NCBI RefSeq assembly: GCF_023701485.1
Contig: NZ_JAMQBK010000066.1
Coordinates: 1-46,237 of the forward strand
DNA: 46,237 nucleotides
Reading direction: 5' to 3'
DNA from: Aporhodopirellula aestuarii
Lineage (GTDB): Bacteria; Planctomycetota; Planctomycetia; Pirellulales; Pirellulaceae
A model generated the notes under the pieces. That model had not been told where the DNA came from. It worked only from the letters and a program-made list of their open reading frames with translations, and did not search any database. A program made the translations under genes and the position numbers. Positions 34,489 to 44,100 of the stretch are shown in pieces; the first letter of the stretch is position 1; every line of letters starts with the position of its first letter.

Positions 34489-35757
34489 CTAGCGGCTCGA
34501 CACTGCATGATCGGTCTGCTCAAAGTCACGAGCTTCTTTCGAGAGTGCCTCCATCATTGTACGCAATCGCGACTCGAGTTGGCAGAGTAGCGGATCGGGT
34601 TCTCCCCGCGGTCCCCGTTTCGACGACACCTCGATCGCGTGGTCAACTTCGATGATCACGCTCATCGGCATCGTCTCGTTCGCTTTCCCATAGATCGCCT
34701 CTTGGATCCGCTGGATCGTCTCAACAATCCGAGTATCGGTGATTTGACCAGGAGTGAGATATTGGTCTGGGAACGACAATAAGAATTGAGCCAGATCGGC
34801 TGCTTCGGAATCGATGCGGTATTGTGCCGGATCACGCTCGATAACCGCTCCGGTTTCGGGATCCGGGGCAAAATAGGCCGTGGCCACCGCGGCGCGGACC
34901 TTTCGTACACGCTCCCGAACACACGCGTCACGCACCGTCGGCAAACCGTAACGACTCTCGCTCCGCGACAGCAGAAAGTGAATCAACTCATCGCGGCGTG
35001 GTCGTAAATCTCCCGCCGATGCTTTGCCGACGTGCTCGATCTCTTTCAACGCGAGGTACGCCTCGGAGACCCGAAACAATCGCTCCAAAATCGCCTGCGG
35101 ATTGGTGCTCGCCGGCCGCGGTTGCCAACTCAGTGCGACTTCGAGATCACGAAGTTTTTCGTCGGCCCACTTCCAGGCGTCACCGACACAAAGGTATTTC
35201 AGCCCCACGGGATGCATCACGACTTTGCCCAGCCCCGCTTTTTCTCGTTTCTTTGCCGCCGCCCGGGCAATGAAGCTGACTCCATCGAGCAACGGTTTAA
35301 GCAGATCGTTGGTGCGGTTGGTTGTGCCTTCGGGAAACAACACGAGCGGCCGTTCGGCGTTGGCGATGATCTCGATCGAAGTCTCAATCGCTTGCCGGTC
35401 GTTTCCTTCGCGATAGATGCTGAACGCCCCCATTCGACGCAGTGCAAAGGCTTCGAACGAGTTGGTGTTGAACAAGTGCCACGAGGCCATGGCGTACAAG
35501 TGCGTGTTGACCTGGCGTGCCAACCACCCCAAAACGATCGGGTCGGCGTACCGACAATGGTTGGGAGCCAAGACGATTCCGTGTCCCGCGGCGAGTGATT
35601 CCGCCAGCCGATCCGCGTGCCGCAGTTCGTAACTGACCACCGATTCACGATTTCGCAGGTGACGATCGATCAATCGCAGTTTCTGAATTGCCGTCGGCCA
35701 AAGATTTCCGCGATGAGGCGGAACGAAAGTGTAGGGACGCTCGAGAATAACGGTCAT
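34489..35757 (-). CDS. 1-acyl-glycerol-3-phosphate acyltransferase (PlsC-like)
   Basis: 422 residues. Acyltransferase motifs: N-H-C-R-Y-A-D (66-72; the H-x4-D catalytic pair), YREGND loop, and FPEGT (141-145). Transfers acyl chains from an acyl carrier to a glycerol-phosphate or similar acceptor at the membrane. The PlsC domain ends near residue 220. The remaining ~200 residues (for example LSRSESRYGLPTVRDACVRERVRKV and EVDHAIEVSSKRGPRGEPDPLL) are extra compared with the usual ~240-residue PlsC and have no match I recognise. It is separated from the cytochrome by 116 bases on the same strand. Confidence 0.85.
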   Translation of the reverse strand: MTVILERPYTFVPPHRGNLWPTAIQKLRLIDRHLRNRESVVSYELRHADRLAESLAAGHGIVLAPNHCRYADPIVLGWLARQVNTHLYAMASWHLFNTNSFEAFALRRMGAFSIYREGNDRQAIETSIEIIANAERPLVLFPEGTTNRTNDLLKPLLDGVSFIARAAAKKREKAGLGKVVMHPVGLKYLCVGDAWKWADEKLRDLEVALSWQPRPASTNPQAILERLFRVSEAYLALKEIEHVGKASAGDLRPRRDELIHFLLSRSESRYGLPTVRDACVRERVRKVRAAVATAYFAPDPETGAVIERDPAQYRIDSEAADLAQFLLSFPDQYLTPGQITDTRIVETIQRIQEAIYGKANETMPMSVIIEVDHAIEVSSKRGPRGEPDPLLCQLESRLRTMMEALSKEARDFEQTDHAVSSR

Positions 35758-35893
35758 GAAGACAAAAACAGGAAACTAGTAATGACGGATAAACTGCGCC
35801 GCTGCAACACTCAGAGCCCACCGGGAGCGGACTCCTGCGCCGAGAACCGGAATTCTAACGTGTTTTTGGCTTCACGAATGCCGCCCCTCGGAA

Positions 35894-36886
35894 CTACGAC
35901 GCCGCAGCCATCACGATCAACAGGAACAATCCCAATAACAAGGTCCCGCCGATGAGAGCGAACAATTTTGCGTAGGAAAACGGAGACGAACCAACAATGT
36001 AACTCGCGTTCTGGCCGCAAATCACAACCCGGTAAAGTTCATTTCGATAGCGATACGCGAGCACGTAGGCGGGCAGAGAATAACGCTGCGTGATCAGCCG
36101 ACGCAGAACCAGCGAAACACGCACTTTGCGGAAACGCGTCCCGGGAATGTGGTGCTGTTGAATTCGATCGGCTGCGGTCGCTTCGATCGCCGCCAATACC
36201 TGTTGCCGTGCTTGGCTTCTCGGAACGTCGAATCGCTCCAGCGTGGGCTGATCTCCGCCGCCTTCAACGTAAGTCTTTCCTGATCCCAATTGCATTCCCG
36301 GCGTGATCGCGTAGGCCTCCTTATCAGTCAAACCTCGAGATCCCGAAACTAGCATGTTGTCAAAACGCAGTTCCGTTTGTCCGGCGTGGGGTGCCCACGA
36401 AGACCTGCCTGAACCCGCATTGGAGTCCGCCGTCCAACTGACAAGCGCGTCGGCATCAAAGATCCACGCGACCCACCACAGGGGTTTGATTTCGGTGAGC
36501 TGCGAAGCTGCGGACAAATCCGACGGGCGAAACCAACCTCGCGTATCGAGCCAACCTTTTAGCGCCGCTCGAGCCTCCTCGATGCTGACCGTCATCGGCA
36601 AGTAGAACTCGGTTTGCTCCATCGGATCTACGATCGTCTCGACCTGCATCACCTCGCCGCAGAAGGAGCACGACGGAGCCTGACGATTGGGATCGTACGT
36701 GATCGCGGCGCCACATCCGGTGCAGCGAAGCACGTTGACGGCGATTTTGGTTTGTTTCGTCGAAACGGATTGCGGTGCCGCCGCACCACAGATCGCACAG
36801 CGGAGATCGCCGGCCTCCAGCGGCGACTCACACCGCTCGCAGTGCGGTACCTCGATGACATCAATGGGCTGTGTGTTGTCCATCAT
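35894..36886 (-). CDS. Zinc-ribbon membrane protein (two ribbons)
   Basis: 330 residues. Four CxxC pairs in the first 80 residues (Cys16/19, 30/33, 55/58, 73/76) build two zinc ribbons. The central part begins MTVSIEEARAALKGWLDTRGWFRPSDL and contains WWVAWIFDADALVSWTADSN. The segment YSLPAYVLAYRYRNELYRVVICGQNASYIVG and the terminal membrane helix LIGGTLLLGLFLLIVMAAA correspond to the same parts of the adjacent upstream gene, so the two are paralogues. The start overlaps that gene's stop (ATGA), a translational-coupling layout. Membrane-anchored with a cytoplasmic body; function unknown. Some homologues are mislabelled as helicases. Confidence 0.75.
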   Translation of the reverse strand: MMDNTQPIDVIEVPHCERCESPLEAGDLRCAICGAAAPQSVSTKQTKIAVNVLRCTGCGAAITYDPNRQAPSCSFCGEVMQVETIVDPMEQTEFYLPMTVSIEEARAALKGWLDTRGWFRPSDLSAASQLTEIKPLWWVAWIFDADALVSWTADSNAGSGRSSWAPHAGQTELRFDNMLVSGSRGLTDKEAYAITPGMQLGSGKTYVEGGGDQPTLERFDVPRSQARQQVLAAIEATAADRIQQHHIPGTRFRKVRVSLVLRRLITQRYSLPAYVLAYRYRNELYRVVICGQNASYIVGSSPFSYAKLFALIGGTLLLGLFLLIVMAAAS

Positions 36887-37821
36887 GATGCCAAGCTCAT
36901 TAATAAGGCCAACAACAGCAATACCCCAATGACGGCTAGAACGGCAAAGGCGACCTTCGTCGTTGATACCGGAACCTTGCCGCCGACACGTCCGGTTTGG
37001 CCGTTAACGAGGATTTGAACGGGCGGGCGATCTTCGGCGTAACGCACCGCATACGACCAAACCGGCAACAACACGAGATTAATGACTTCGTTGTTCAAGT
37101 TGGTTTGAAATTGGAGATTGCGGTGACTGTCGCCGGGCATAAAACCCTTCAAGCGACGTTCCACCAACGCAACCGTTTCATCGTGCGCGAAACGAAAACA
37201 CTCCGCCTGAGTTCGCGACGGTTCTTCAGCTAACCAGCCCGCAATGAATGAATCGGAATATGCTCGCAAAGAGCGGAGATCGAACGGTTCGATCGCTTCC
37301 AACGCTTCGTTACTCACGCCGCCCGATGCGGTCACCAACACGTCGACAACGTAACAAACGTATCGTCCCGAGAGCGGTCGCCACTCCGTCTTCGTAACTG
37401 TCCGGGTGCGACGGACGCTTTTGCCTTGGGAATCGGTCGTCGTGTAGGTTTCCGTCTCGGTGTAGTTCTCGCCAATGCTCGCCGAATAGTCGGCGTGTGC
37501 GACGGCGCCGTACAAGTAGGCAGGCAAGTAGATTCCGTGCGTAAGCTCGGGCACCGCCGACTTGAAATCGGACCGTGCGAACAGGTGACTTTTCGACAAC
37601 CACGTCCGCACCAACTGAGTCGCCCGCTCATGATTGATCGTGAACCCGACGAGAAACGACGGCGAGGGACGATTCGGTGTCGGCGGTCGCCTGATGATCG
37701 ATGGCGATGCGCAATAGGGACAGGTCGTCGATCGAACCGTCGCATCAATCAGCAAGATCGCGCCGCACGATTGGCAGGCAATTTCCGTGGACGTCGGCGG
37801 GTTCGATACAGTGGATGCCAT
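36883..37821 (-). CDS. Zinc-ribbon membrane protein (one ribbon)
   Basis: 312 residues from the ATG complementary to 37819-37821; a TTG seven codons earlier is open. One zinc ribbon (Cys16/19, Cys34/37), then a Pro-rich linker (RRPPTPNRPSP). The middle has the hallmark THGIYLPAYLYGAVAHADYSAS and the Thr-rich NYTETETYTTTDSQGKSVRRTRTVTKTEWRPLSGRY. A C-terminal segment NLVLLPVWSYAVRYAEDRPPVQILVNGQTGRVGG precedes one membrane helix (FAVLAVIGVLLLLALLM). Coupled by a 4-base overlap to the second zinc-ribbon gene and 137 bases after the PII gene on the same strand. Function unknown. Confidence 0.75.
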   Translation of the reverse strand: MASTVSNPPTSTEIACQSCGAILLIDATVRSTTCPYCASPSIIRRPPTPNRPSPSFLVGFTINHERATQLVRTWLSKSHLFARSDFKSAVPELTHGIYLPAYLYGAVAHADYSASIGENYTETETYTTTDSQGKSVRRTRTVTKTEWRPLSGRYVCYVVDVLVTASGGVSNEALEAIEPFDLRSLRAYSDSFIAGWLAEEPSRTQAECFRFAHDETVALVERRLKGFMPGDSHRNLQFQTNLNNEVINLVLLPVWSYAVRYAEDRPPVQILVNGQTGRVGGKVPVSTTKVAFAVLAVIGVLLLLALLMSLAS

Positions 37822-37886
37822 CGGTTTCAATGCGTCGGGCAATCGGTCACGGAGGGGGAATCGTGACTGCGGCGATGTTCGATTTC

Positions 37887-37908
37887 GTCACTGAATCTTT
37901 TCAGTGAC
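37887..37908. other. Hairpin between PII and zinc-ribbon genes
   Basis: Perfect 9-bp stem GTCACTGAA (37887-37895), loop TCTT, TTCAGTGAC (37900-37908). No T-run on the minus strand, so it may be an RNA processing or pausing site. A second small hairpin, TCACAG-AAAA-CTGTGA (37959-37974), overlaps the stop codon of the PII gene. Confidence 0.5.
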
Positions 37909-37958
37909 ATCGTCTCTTGTAGGTAGGCCCACCTCACCGCCACGCGGGGCGCTCCAAA

Positions 37959-38261
37959 TCACAGAAAACTGTGAACCGGCATCACCATGATCTTCCCGTC
38001 GCCGATTCGACCTGTTCGCGTTACCGAAACAATCTTTTCGAGAACGCCTTCGAGACGTGAGTCGTCGACCCACAACGTGATTTGCACTTTCGGCACAAAG
38101 GCTTCCGAGTACTCGGTGTCTTGGTACTGATCGAGATAGCTCTTCTGTCGCCCGTAGCCCTTCACCTCAAATACACTGAGTCCTTCCAGGGGTGCGCGTT
38201 GCAGCGCGATCAGGACTTGTTCAGCGAGATGAGGAGCGACAACGGTGACGACTTGCTTCAT
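37959..38261 (-). CDS. PII-family signal protein, short C-terminus
   Basis: 100 residues, against 112 for E. coli GlnB. Numbering lines up without gaps: Gln39 in GRQK, Tyr46, Glu50, Tyr51 (the uridylylation tyrosine) and Lys58 in VPK are in place, as is the B-loop TGRIGDGK with Lys90. The T-loop residues 41-49 are not the usual GHTELYRGA. The chain ends at residue 100, so the C-loop arginines (101 and 103 in GlnB) that hold ATP phosphates are absent. PII proteins sense ATP/ADP and 2-oxoglutarate as trimers. It lies 11 bases after asd on the same strand, so it is co-transcribed with it; no ammonium transporter is nearby. Confidence 0.85.
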   Translation of the reverse strand: MKQVVTVVAPHLAEQVLIALQRAPLEGLSVFEVKGYGRQKSYLDQYQDTEYSEAFVPKVQITLWVDDSRLEGVLEKIVSVTRTGRIGDGKIMVMPVHSFL

Positions 38262-38272
38262 CGCATTGCGTT

Positions 38273-39289
38273 CTATGAGCTCGCTACCGTTTTGCGAGCG
38301 AGCAACTCAGCGATCTGGACCGCGTTGGTTGCGGCGCCTTTTCGCAAGTTATCACTCACACACCAAAACGCGATTCCGGATTCGGAACTGATGTCTTGGC
38401 GAATCCGTCCCACAAACACATCATCCCGACCATCGCAGTCACGCGGCATCGGATAAACGTGATTAACGAGATCGTCGACCACTGTGACACCTTCGGCCGC
38501 GTTCCAAAGCTCGCGAGCCTCGTCAGCGGTGAGCGGCTTCTTCGTTTCGACCAAGATCGATTCGCTATGCCCGATCGCAACCGGGACTCGAACCGCCGTG
38601 GGGCAAACCGCGATCGACTCGTCGCCCAAAATCTTGCGAGTCTCGTACACCATCTTCATCTCTTCGCTGGTGTAGCCGCAGTGCTTCTGAGAACCGATTT
38701 GCGGGATCAGGTTAAACCCGATCGGGTGCTGGAACGTCGAGGGTTGATGCGTCCCACCGTCTAGCGACGCCCGAATACTGGATTCCAATTCGACATTTCC
38801 TGCCAAACCCGCACCACTGGTCGCTTGATACGTGCTCACGACGACCCGACGAACGCCGACGGCGGCATGAATCGGGGCCAACGCAACGACCATTTGCGTG
38901 GTACTGCAATTGGGACTCGCGATGATCCCTTGATGGTTCTCGATCGCCTGTGGATTGACCTCAGGAATGATCAGCGGAACCTTGGGGTCCATCCGCCAAT
39001 AACCGCTCTCGTCGACCACAACCGCACCCGCTTCAACCGCCCACGGGGCGAACTCGGCGGAGACTTCATCAGGCGTGCTGGCGATCACCAGATCCACGCC
39101 GGCGAAGGCCGAGGGTTCGAGCAGTTCGACGGTGATTTCCTCGTCGCCAAAGCGAACTTTCGTGCCAGCACTTCGAGCCGATGCCAACAACCGCAACCGA
39201 CGCATCGGAAATTTCCGAGCGTGAAGCTGGTCCAAGACGATTCGACCAACGGCGCCCGTGGCACCGACCAAAGCAACACAATCAAACAC
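38273..39289 (-). CDS. asd: Aspartate-semialdehyde dehydrogenase
   Basis: 338 residues, GTG start. Makes aspartate 4-semialdehyde from aspartyl phosphate with NADPH; this feeds lysine/diaminopimelate, threonine and methionine synthesis. NADP-binding G-A-T-G-A-V-G (9-15); catalytic Cys128 in SPNCSTTQ; STYQATSGAGLAG; GYTSEEMKMVYETRKI; the base histidine in RVPVAIGHSE. Length and motif order are those of the usual bacterial enzyme. Cytoplasmic. First gene of a probable run asd - PII - two zinc-ribbon proteins. Confidence 0.95.
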   Translation of the reverse strand: MFDCVALVGATGAVGRIVLDQLHARKFPMRRLRLLASARSAGTKVRFGDEEITVELLEPSAFAGVDLVIASTPDEVSAEFAPWAVEAGAVVVDESGYWRMDPKVPLIIPEVNPQAIENHQGIIASPNCSTTQMVVALAPIHAAVGVRRVVVSTYQATSGAGLAGNVELESSIRASLDGGTHQPSTFQHPIGFNLIPQIGSQKHCGYTSEEMKMVYETRKILGDESIAVCPTAVRVPVAIGHSESILVETKKPLTADEARELWNAAEGVTVVDDLVNHVYPMPRDCDGRDDVFVGRIRQDISSESGIAFWCVSDNLRKGAATNAVQIAELLARKTVASS

Positions 39290-39366
39290 GATAGCAAACG
39301 TAATGGGTCAGAGGATGGTTTTGTCCGAACGTCTCAGCAACGCCGGCGATGGTATTTGACGATAGC

Positions 39367-40518
39367 TTAGCGACGATTGAAGCGGCGTGCGATCGCTTCC
39401 CGTGGCAAAGGCATAATCTTCGCGGCCCCACCGGTGTTGTGCAGCAGGTCCGAACGCTCAGTCTTGCCTTCGGCGTCTTCATACTGCACCAAAAACGCAC
39501 CCACTTGGATACCGTTTTCTGCGTAAACAGGTGGCCAGAATTCTTCGGCGCGGATGGCGAGTGTCTTGGCGAGCAAACGAGTCGCACGTCCCGAGAAACC
39601 GCTGAGGACCATGTCCAAACGGCCGAGTGCTTCGCGGAACAGATAGAACACTAGCGCGGTGTCTTTCCCGTTTCCGCCAGCGTATTCCCAAGTACCGTCG
39701 TCTTTCTCGTAATAGAAACCGGGGTGAGGTGCGTCTTCGTTCTTGCTCAAACGCATCCCCGCCGACGCTCCGTCTGGTTTCGGATCGCTGTCACGATATC
39801 GTAGAAAGAATGGACAGGACCGTGCCGACACGTCATCGACATCGTCTTCGGTAACAAACGGAGTGCAGCCGAATGCATCGGAGAACAACAATTCCACCGT
39901 TGGGTTACTCTTCACACTGCCGATGCAGATGATCCCGCGATCGCCGGTGGCGTTCTGAAAACCTTCGAAGACCTCGGTCGCTCGCGTCCGGGCGTCTTCC
40001 AACGAAACTTGGCCCGGGCTCCATACCAGCGATTGTTGAATCCGATCGGGGCTCGGCACTTCCGCCGGACGTCCGACCGATTCCGTTCCGCTGCTTTCGC
40101 CAAAGTGTTTCGCAACACCGCCGAGTGTTGAGATGCCGTTTAGCAGTTCGCCAACCAGCACCGAGTCGCTCGCGACGACCATCGCGTTTTCAGGCGATGC
40201 TTCGCCTTCGCCCTGCCGGACGCCGACGACGATTTCGATATCGCTTCGACGAGCCAACAACTCCCAAAAGTTCTCTGCGTTGATCGCGAACAACGCACCA
40301 GGCAATTCCTCTGCCGTTGCATGACCTTGGTCGATCAAATAATCACACAAGCGTGAAAGTGCATCCAATGGGATGTACTTGGCTTCGTTCTTGAGCAACG
40401 AAGCGACTTGGTGACGATCGAGCCCAGTGTGTTCAACGATCGCTTTGATCGTTCCTGGCCGTTTGCGACGGTCGGGGGTGTGCCCGAGGAGTTCTGCAAG
40501 CCGAAAAGCGTATCTCAT
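39367..40518 (-). CDS. HTH-containing protein with large C-terminal domain
   Basis: 383 residues. The first ~75 residues look like a Cro/C1-type helix-turn-helix: RPGTIKAIVEHTGLDRHQVASLLKNEAKYIPLDALSRLCDYLIDQG, where TIKAIVEHTGLDRHQVASLL forms the turn and recognition helix. The remaining ~300 residues contain IEIVVGVRQGEGE, VVASDSVLVGELLNGIS, a Cys/Phe-rich region (SDAFGCTPFVTEDDVDD, SARSCPFFLRYRD) and DTALVFYLFREALGRLDMVLSGFSGRATRLLAKTLA. No ligand-binding family recognised. A DNA-binding regulator is likely, but its targets are unknown. Not part of the asd run: 77 bases separate them. Confidence 0.72.
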   Translation of the reverse strand: MRYAFRLAELLGHTPDRRKRPGTIKAIVEHTGLDRHQVASLLKNEAKYIPLDALSRLCDYLIDQGHATAEELPGALFAINAENFWELLARRSDIEIVVGVRQGEGEASPENAMVVASDSVLVGELLNGISTLGGVAKHFGESSGTESVGRPAEVPSPDRIQQSLVWSPGQVSLEDARTRATEVFEGFQNATGDRGIICIGSVKSNPTVELLFSDAFGCTPFVTEDDVDDVSARSCPFFLRYRDSDPKPDGASAGMRLSKNEDAPHPGFYYEKDDGTWEYAGGNGKDTALVFYLFREALGRLDMVLSGFSGRATRLLAKTLAIRAEEFWPPVYAENGIQVGAFLVQYEDAEGKTERSDLLHNTGGAAKIMPLPREAIARRFNRR

Positions 40519-41144
40519 AAGTATTTTTCAGAGAACGAAGGAGGGAGAGGAGGGAAAAAGGACTACGGTGTCGCCTATTGTCACGGCATCTACACCGAGT
40601 CGTGAAACGACAAGGGAAAAATGCTGCTCAATCACCAAAACCTTCAAGACATATCTTGTACGATTCATCCGGAAGGGGGAAGTCGCCTGCTTAAAGGAAA
40701 TTGAACATCAATCCAAATCTCGCAGTTCTTATGCAATATCCTATTCGAATTATGCCCGCTAGCGGTGAACATGTCGGTGGTTTCGGCACGATCATCCGGA
40801 ATTTAGGACGAGCCGCCCGTGACTTCGGGCTAAAAACCGAAAACCAACCCAAAACGAATGCTCATAACCACTAGCAACAGCGGTAAAATGGAAGTTGAGT
40901 TCAAACCTCACGAAAGAAACCTTCGCATCGGCAGGACTAACTAGCGGTCAAATACTCAAACATGGGCCTGATCCGCCGTTCACCTACACACTTTTTTTAA
41001 TAAATATCAATCGATTTTGCTTATTGTCGTTTTAGGTCACCTTAACCCGACGACGCGACGACTCCCCAAGACGCTAATCGACACCTTTACCTGACGACCA
41101 ACGAGACGCAACCAACCCTTCGCACCTAACTCATCTGCTCGCAA
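40519..41144. other. 626-base AT-richer intergenic region
   Basis: Divergent region between the HTH gene and the giant membrane protein gene. More AT-rich than its surroundings, with runs such as ACTTTTTTTAATAAATATC near 40988-41006. A small inverted repeat GCCCG/CGGGC lies near 40814-40830. No gene or RNA that I recognise; likely holds promoters for both flanks. Confidence 0.45.
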
Positions 41145-44100
41145 TTGTCTCCATCAGTCCCCCAAGTCACCGAAAATCGAAATCCGAAAATTCGGAATTC
41201 GGACGCAGCACCGCACCCCGCCCCGGGTGGATCGATCGAATCATTCGTTCTTGAACGAATCGCTTCGGCTCAGTCCGCACTTTGGCGGGCCGAGCTGACG
41301 CGCCGCGTGCTGACTCTGGTCATTGCGGCCATGGCGGTCGGGCTGGTGTGGCTGGTGATGGACCAATGGATTTGGTCTCCCGGCGTCCTCGGCCGAAGCC
41401 TGATCGCAATCGGCTTGATAGGTTCCACCGCCGCATACGCGTATTTCAGGCTATGGCCAGTCGTGCACCTTCGCATCCGCGAAGACTACGCCGCACGAGC
41501 CCTTGAGCGTGATCACCCGGAACTGGGGCACTCCCTGTCCAGTTATGTCAGTTTGAGACAACAACGGGCCACCCACCCTCGCGGACAACTCGCCGATCGA
41601 GTCGTCCAGTCGGTCGGTGCCAGCGTCGCGGCGAAACTCAAACACACGGACGCTCCGCCTAGTGAAGCGACCGGACTGATGTCCTGGTGGGCGGCCACCA
41701 TCGCGTTGATCGCCGCCCTCGCAATGTATTCGATCATCTCACCAAAGAATTCGATTCAGTCGGCAGCGAGGCTTGTCCAGCCACTGAGCACGCTTGATGC
41801 CCCACGCCGCGTCCAAATCACGGACGTGTCACCGGGAGACACCGAGAGCTTGGCAGGACGCAGCCTCGAAATTTCGGCGACAGTCAAGCATCTCCGCGAC
41901 GACGAACCCGTTTATTTTCGTTGGGCATCCGCCAATAACGCGGACGCCAAAGCTACCGCCGTGAGCACCACCGCGTCGGACACAGCCGTCTCGCAACAAA
42001 TTCGCTTGATCGCCAACGAAGCAAACGGCCCATCGGATCGCTTCTCCGCTTCGGTTCCCATTTCTCACCACGCCCACGGGACGCGGCAATATCACATCCT
42101 CGCCGGTGACGCGTCCGCGGGTCCGTTCGACGTCACGATCCGAGATACGCCAGTTGTCCAAGTTCGCGAAGTCGTTTACACGCCGCCAGCCTACACCGGC
42201 AAGACAAAACACACCGGGCATACCGGCTCGATCCAAGGTGTCGACGGTACTCTGGTCGAACTCAGCGCCGTCGTGAACCGCCCGATTTCGCGAGCGATTA
42301 TCGAATTCAACCCTCGCAAAGTCGGCCAAGACCTGCAGGCAACCGCCGGCGCGAGTGAGATGACGATTTCCACTGATGGTACAACGGTGGCGTTTGCATT
42401 TCCGTTGCGATCCCGCCGCGGCGGTGCCGTCGAACTGCAAGATTACCGAGTCCGAGTTTGGGATGACGCCGGCCAAACCAATGCCGATCCGATCATCTAC
42501 CCGATTCGCGTCATCGAAGACTTGCCACCTGAGATCACGATCGTCGTCCCACAGCAATCCGCAAAGGACGTCCCCATCGATGCCGAACAATTATTCGAAA
42601 TCCACGCCGCTGACGTCGACTTCGGATTGGCGGAGGTCGAAATCGAAATCCACCGCGGCATCGATCTCATCGCCCGCTCCAGCCTCTGGAAAGAACCCGG
42701 CGGAAAACGCGGCAACCAAGTGATCGAATATCGCTTTCGCCCATCGCGAATGATCGTCGTCGGACGTGGCGGAGGAATTCAAGCGAGTCGTGGAAGCGGT
42801 TTGAACGTCGGCGACGAAGTCGAAGTGGTTGCAATCGCGACCGACAACCGCATTGACCCCAACGATCCATCGATCGTTCCCGGCGTCACCCGCACTCCAC
42901 CCGTCCTCCTACGCATCACCGCCGCCTCGGGTGACCCGGCGTCTCAAGCTCCGGCGCAAGACCAACCGCAAGGTGGACGCGACGCTTCGAATCAAACAGG
43001 AGAAAACCAGTCAGGCGGAGGCGAGCAAGGACAATCCGGAGGCGGTCAATCAGGGAAGGCTCAACAGGGCGAAGGTCAGCAGGGAGAGGGACAGCAGGGG
43101 AAAGGACAGCAGGGGAAAGGACAGCAGGGGAAAGGACAGCAGGGAGAAGGACAGCAGGGTGAAGGACAGCAGGGTGAAGGCCAGCAGGGTGAGGGACAGC
43201 AGGGAGAAAGGCAGCAGCAGAACATGCCTCAAGATGGCGGTTCGGCGGAGTCAGGCGAACGGGACCCTCAAAGCGGACAAAACACTGGCAACCAACAGCC
43301 AAACAACGACCAGTCGACCGACGCGGGCGGAGAAACTTCGACTGATGGCGAATCGGGTTCTGGCAAACAAGGTGGAAAGCCACGACAAGGGCAACGTTCC
43401 GATTCATCCGACGCAGCGCGTGAACAACCACCTCAGGACGACGGCGAAGCCTTTGAACGCATTCAGGAATACCTGAAAGACAAACAGAAAGGCCAATCCG
43501 GCAACCAGGACGGAACGTCGCAGCAAGCTGAACCAGACGGTTCACCGGAGAACGACCAAACAGGCAGCGACTCTGCAAACGGCCAGAATTCGTCCTCACC
43601 AGACAATCGTCAAAATGGTTCCCAAAACCAAATGGCGAACCAAGAAAACAATGGCACACCGGAATCTCAAGATGACTCGATAAACAACGAGGGAGAGACC
43701 GGCCAAAACCAATCAGCCGAAAACGGGACTGCCGATCCAAACGGTAACCAAACCGGATCTCAAAAACCAGAAGATCAAAAGGGAACTGAAGGAAACGGCG
43801 CGCCGAAAAATGACGCGGGACAAGATCCGGCGACAAACGAAGACGATCAAACGCAAAAACGAGATGGCGAGAACAGCCAATCTCCAAGTGGTAAATCGCC
43901 GCGTGGTGACGATCCGTCCTCGATGAACCAAAGGAACGAGAGCGACAACGGCAGCGGCGAAAAAGGAGGCGGCGAGCAATCCGATCCCGGCAACGGTCAA
44001 AAAGCCGAAAGCGATCCCGGTCAAACCGACGGCGACCCGGGTCAATCGCAAGACAATGACCAGACTGGCGAAAACGGTAGCTCAAACGAACAATCCGCCG

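Noticed and set aside
35894..37821. PriA-like helicase annotation for the zinc-ribbon pair
   Set aside because: No Walker or helicase motifs; only zinc ribbons are shared with that label.
43053..43217. CRISPR-like array, because of regular short repeats
   Set aside because: Units are contiguous 15-mers inside an open frame with no spacers.
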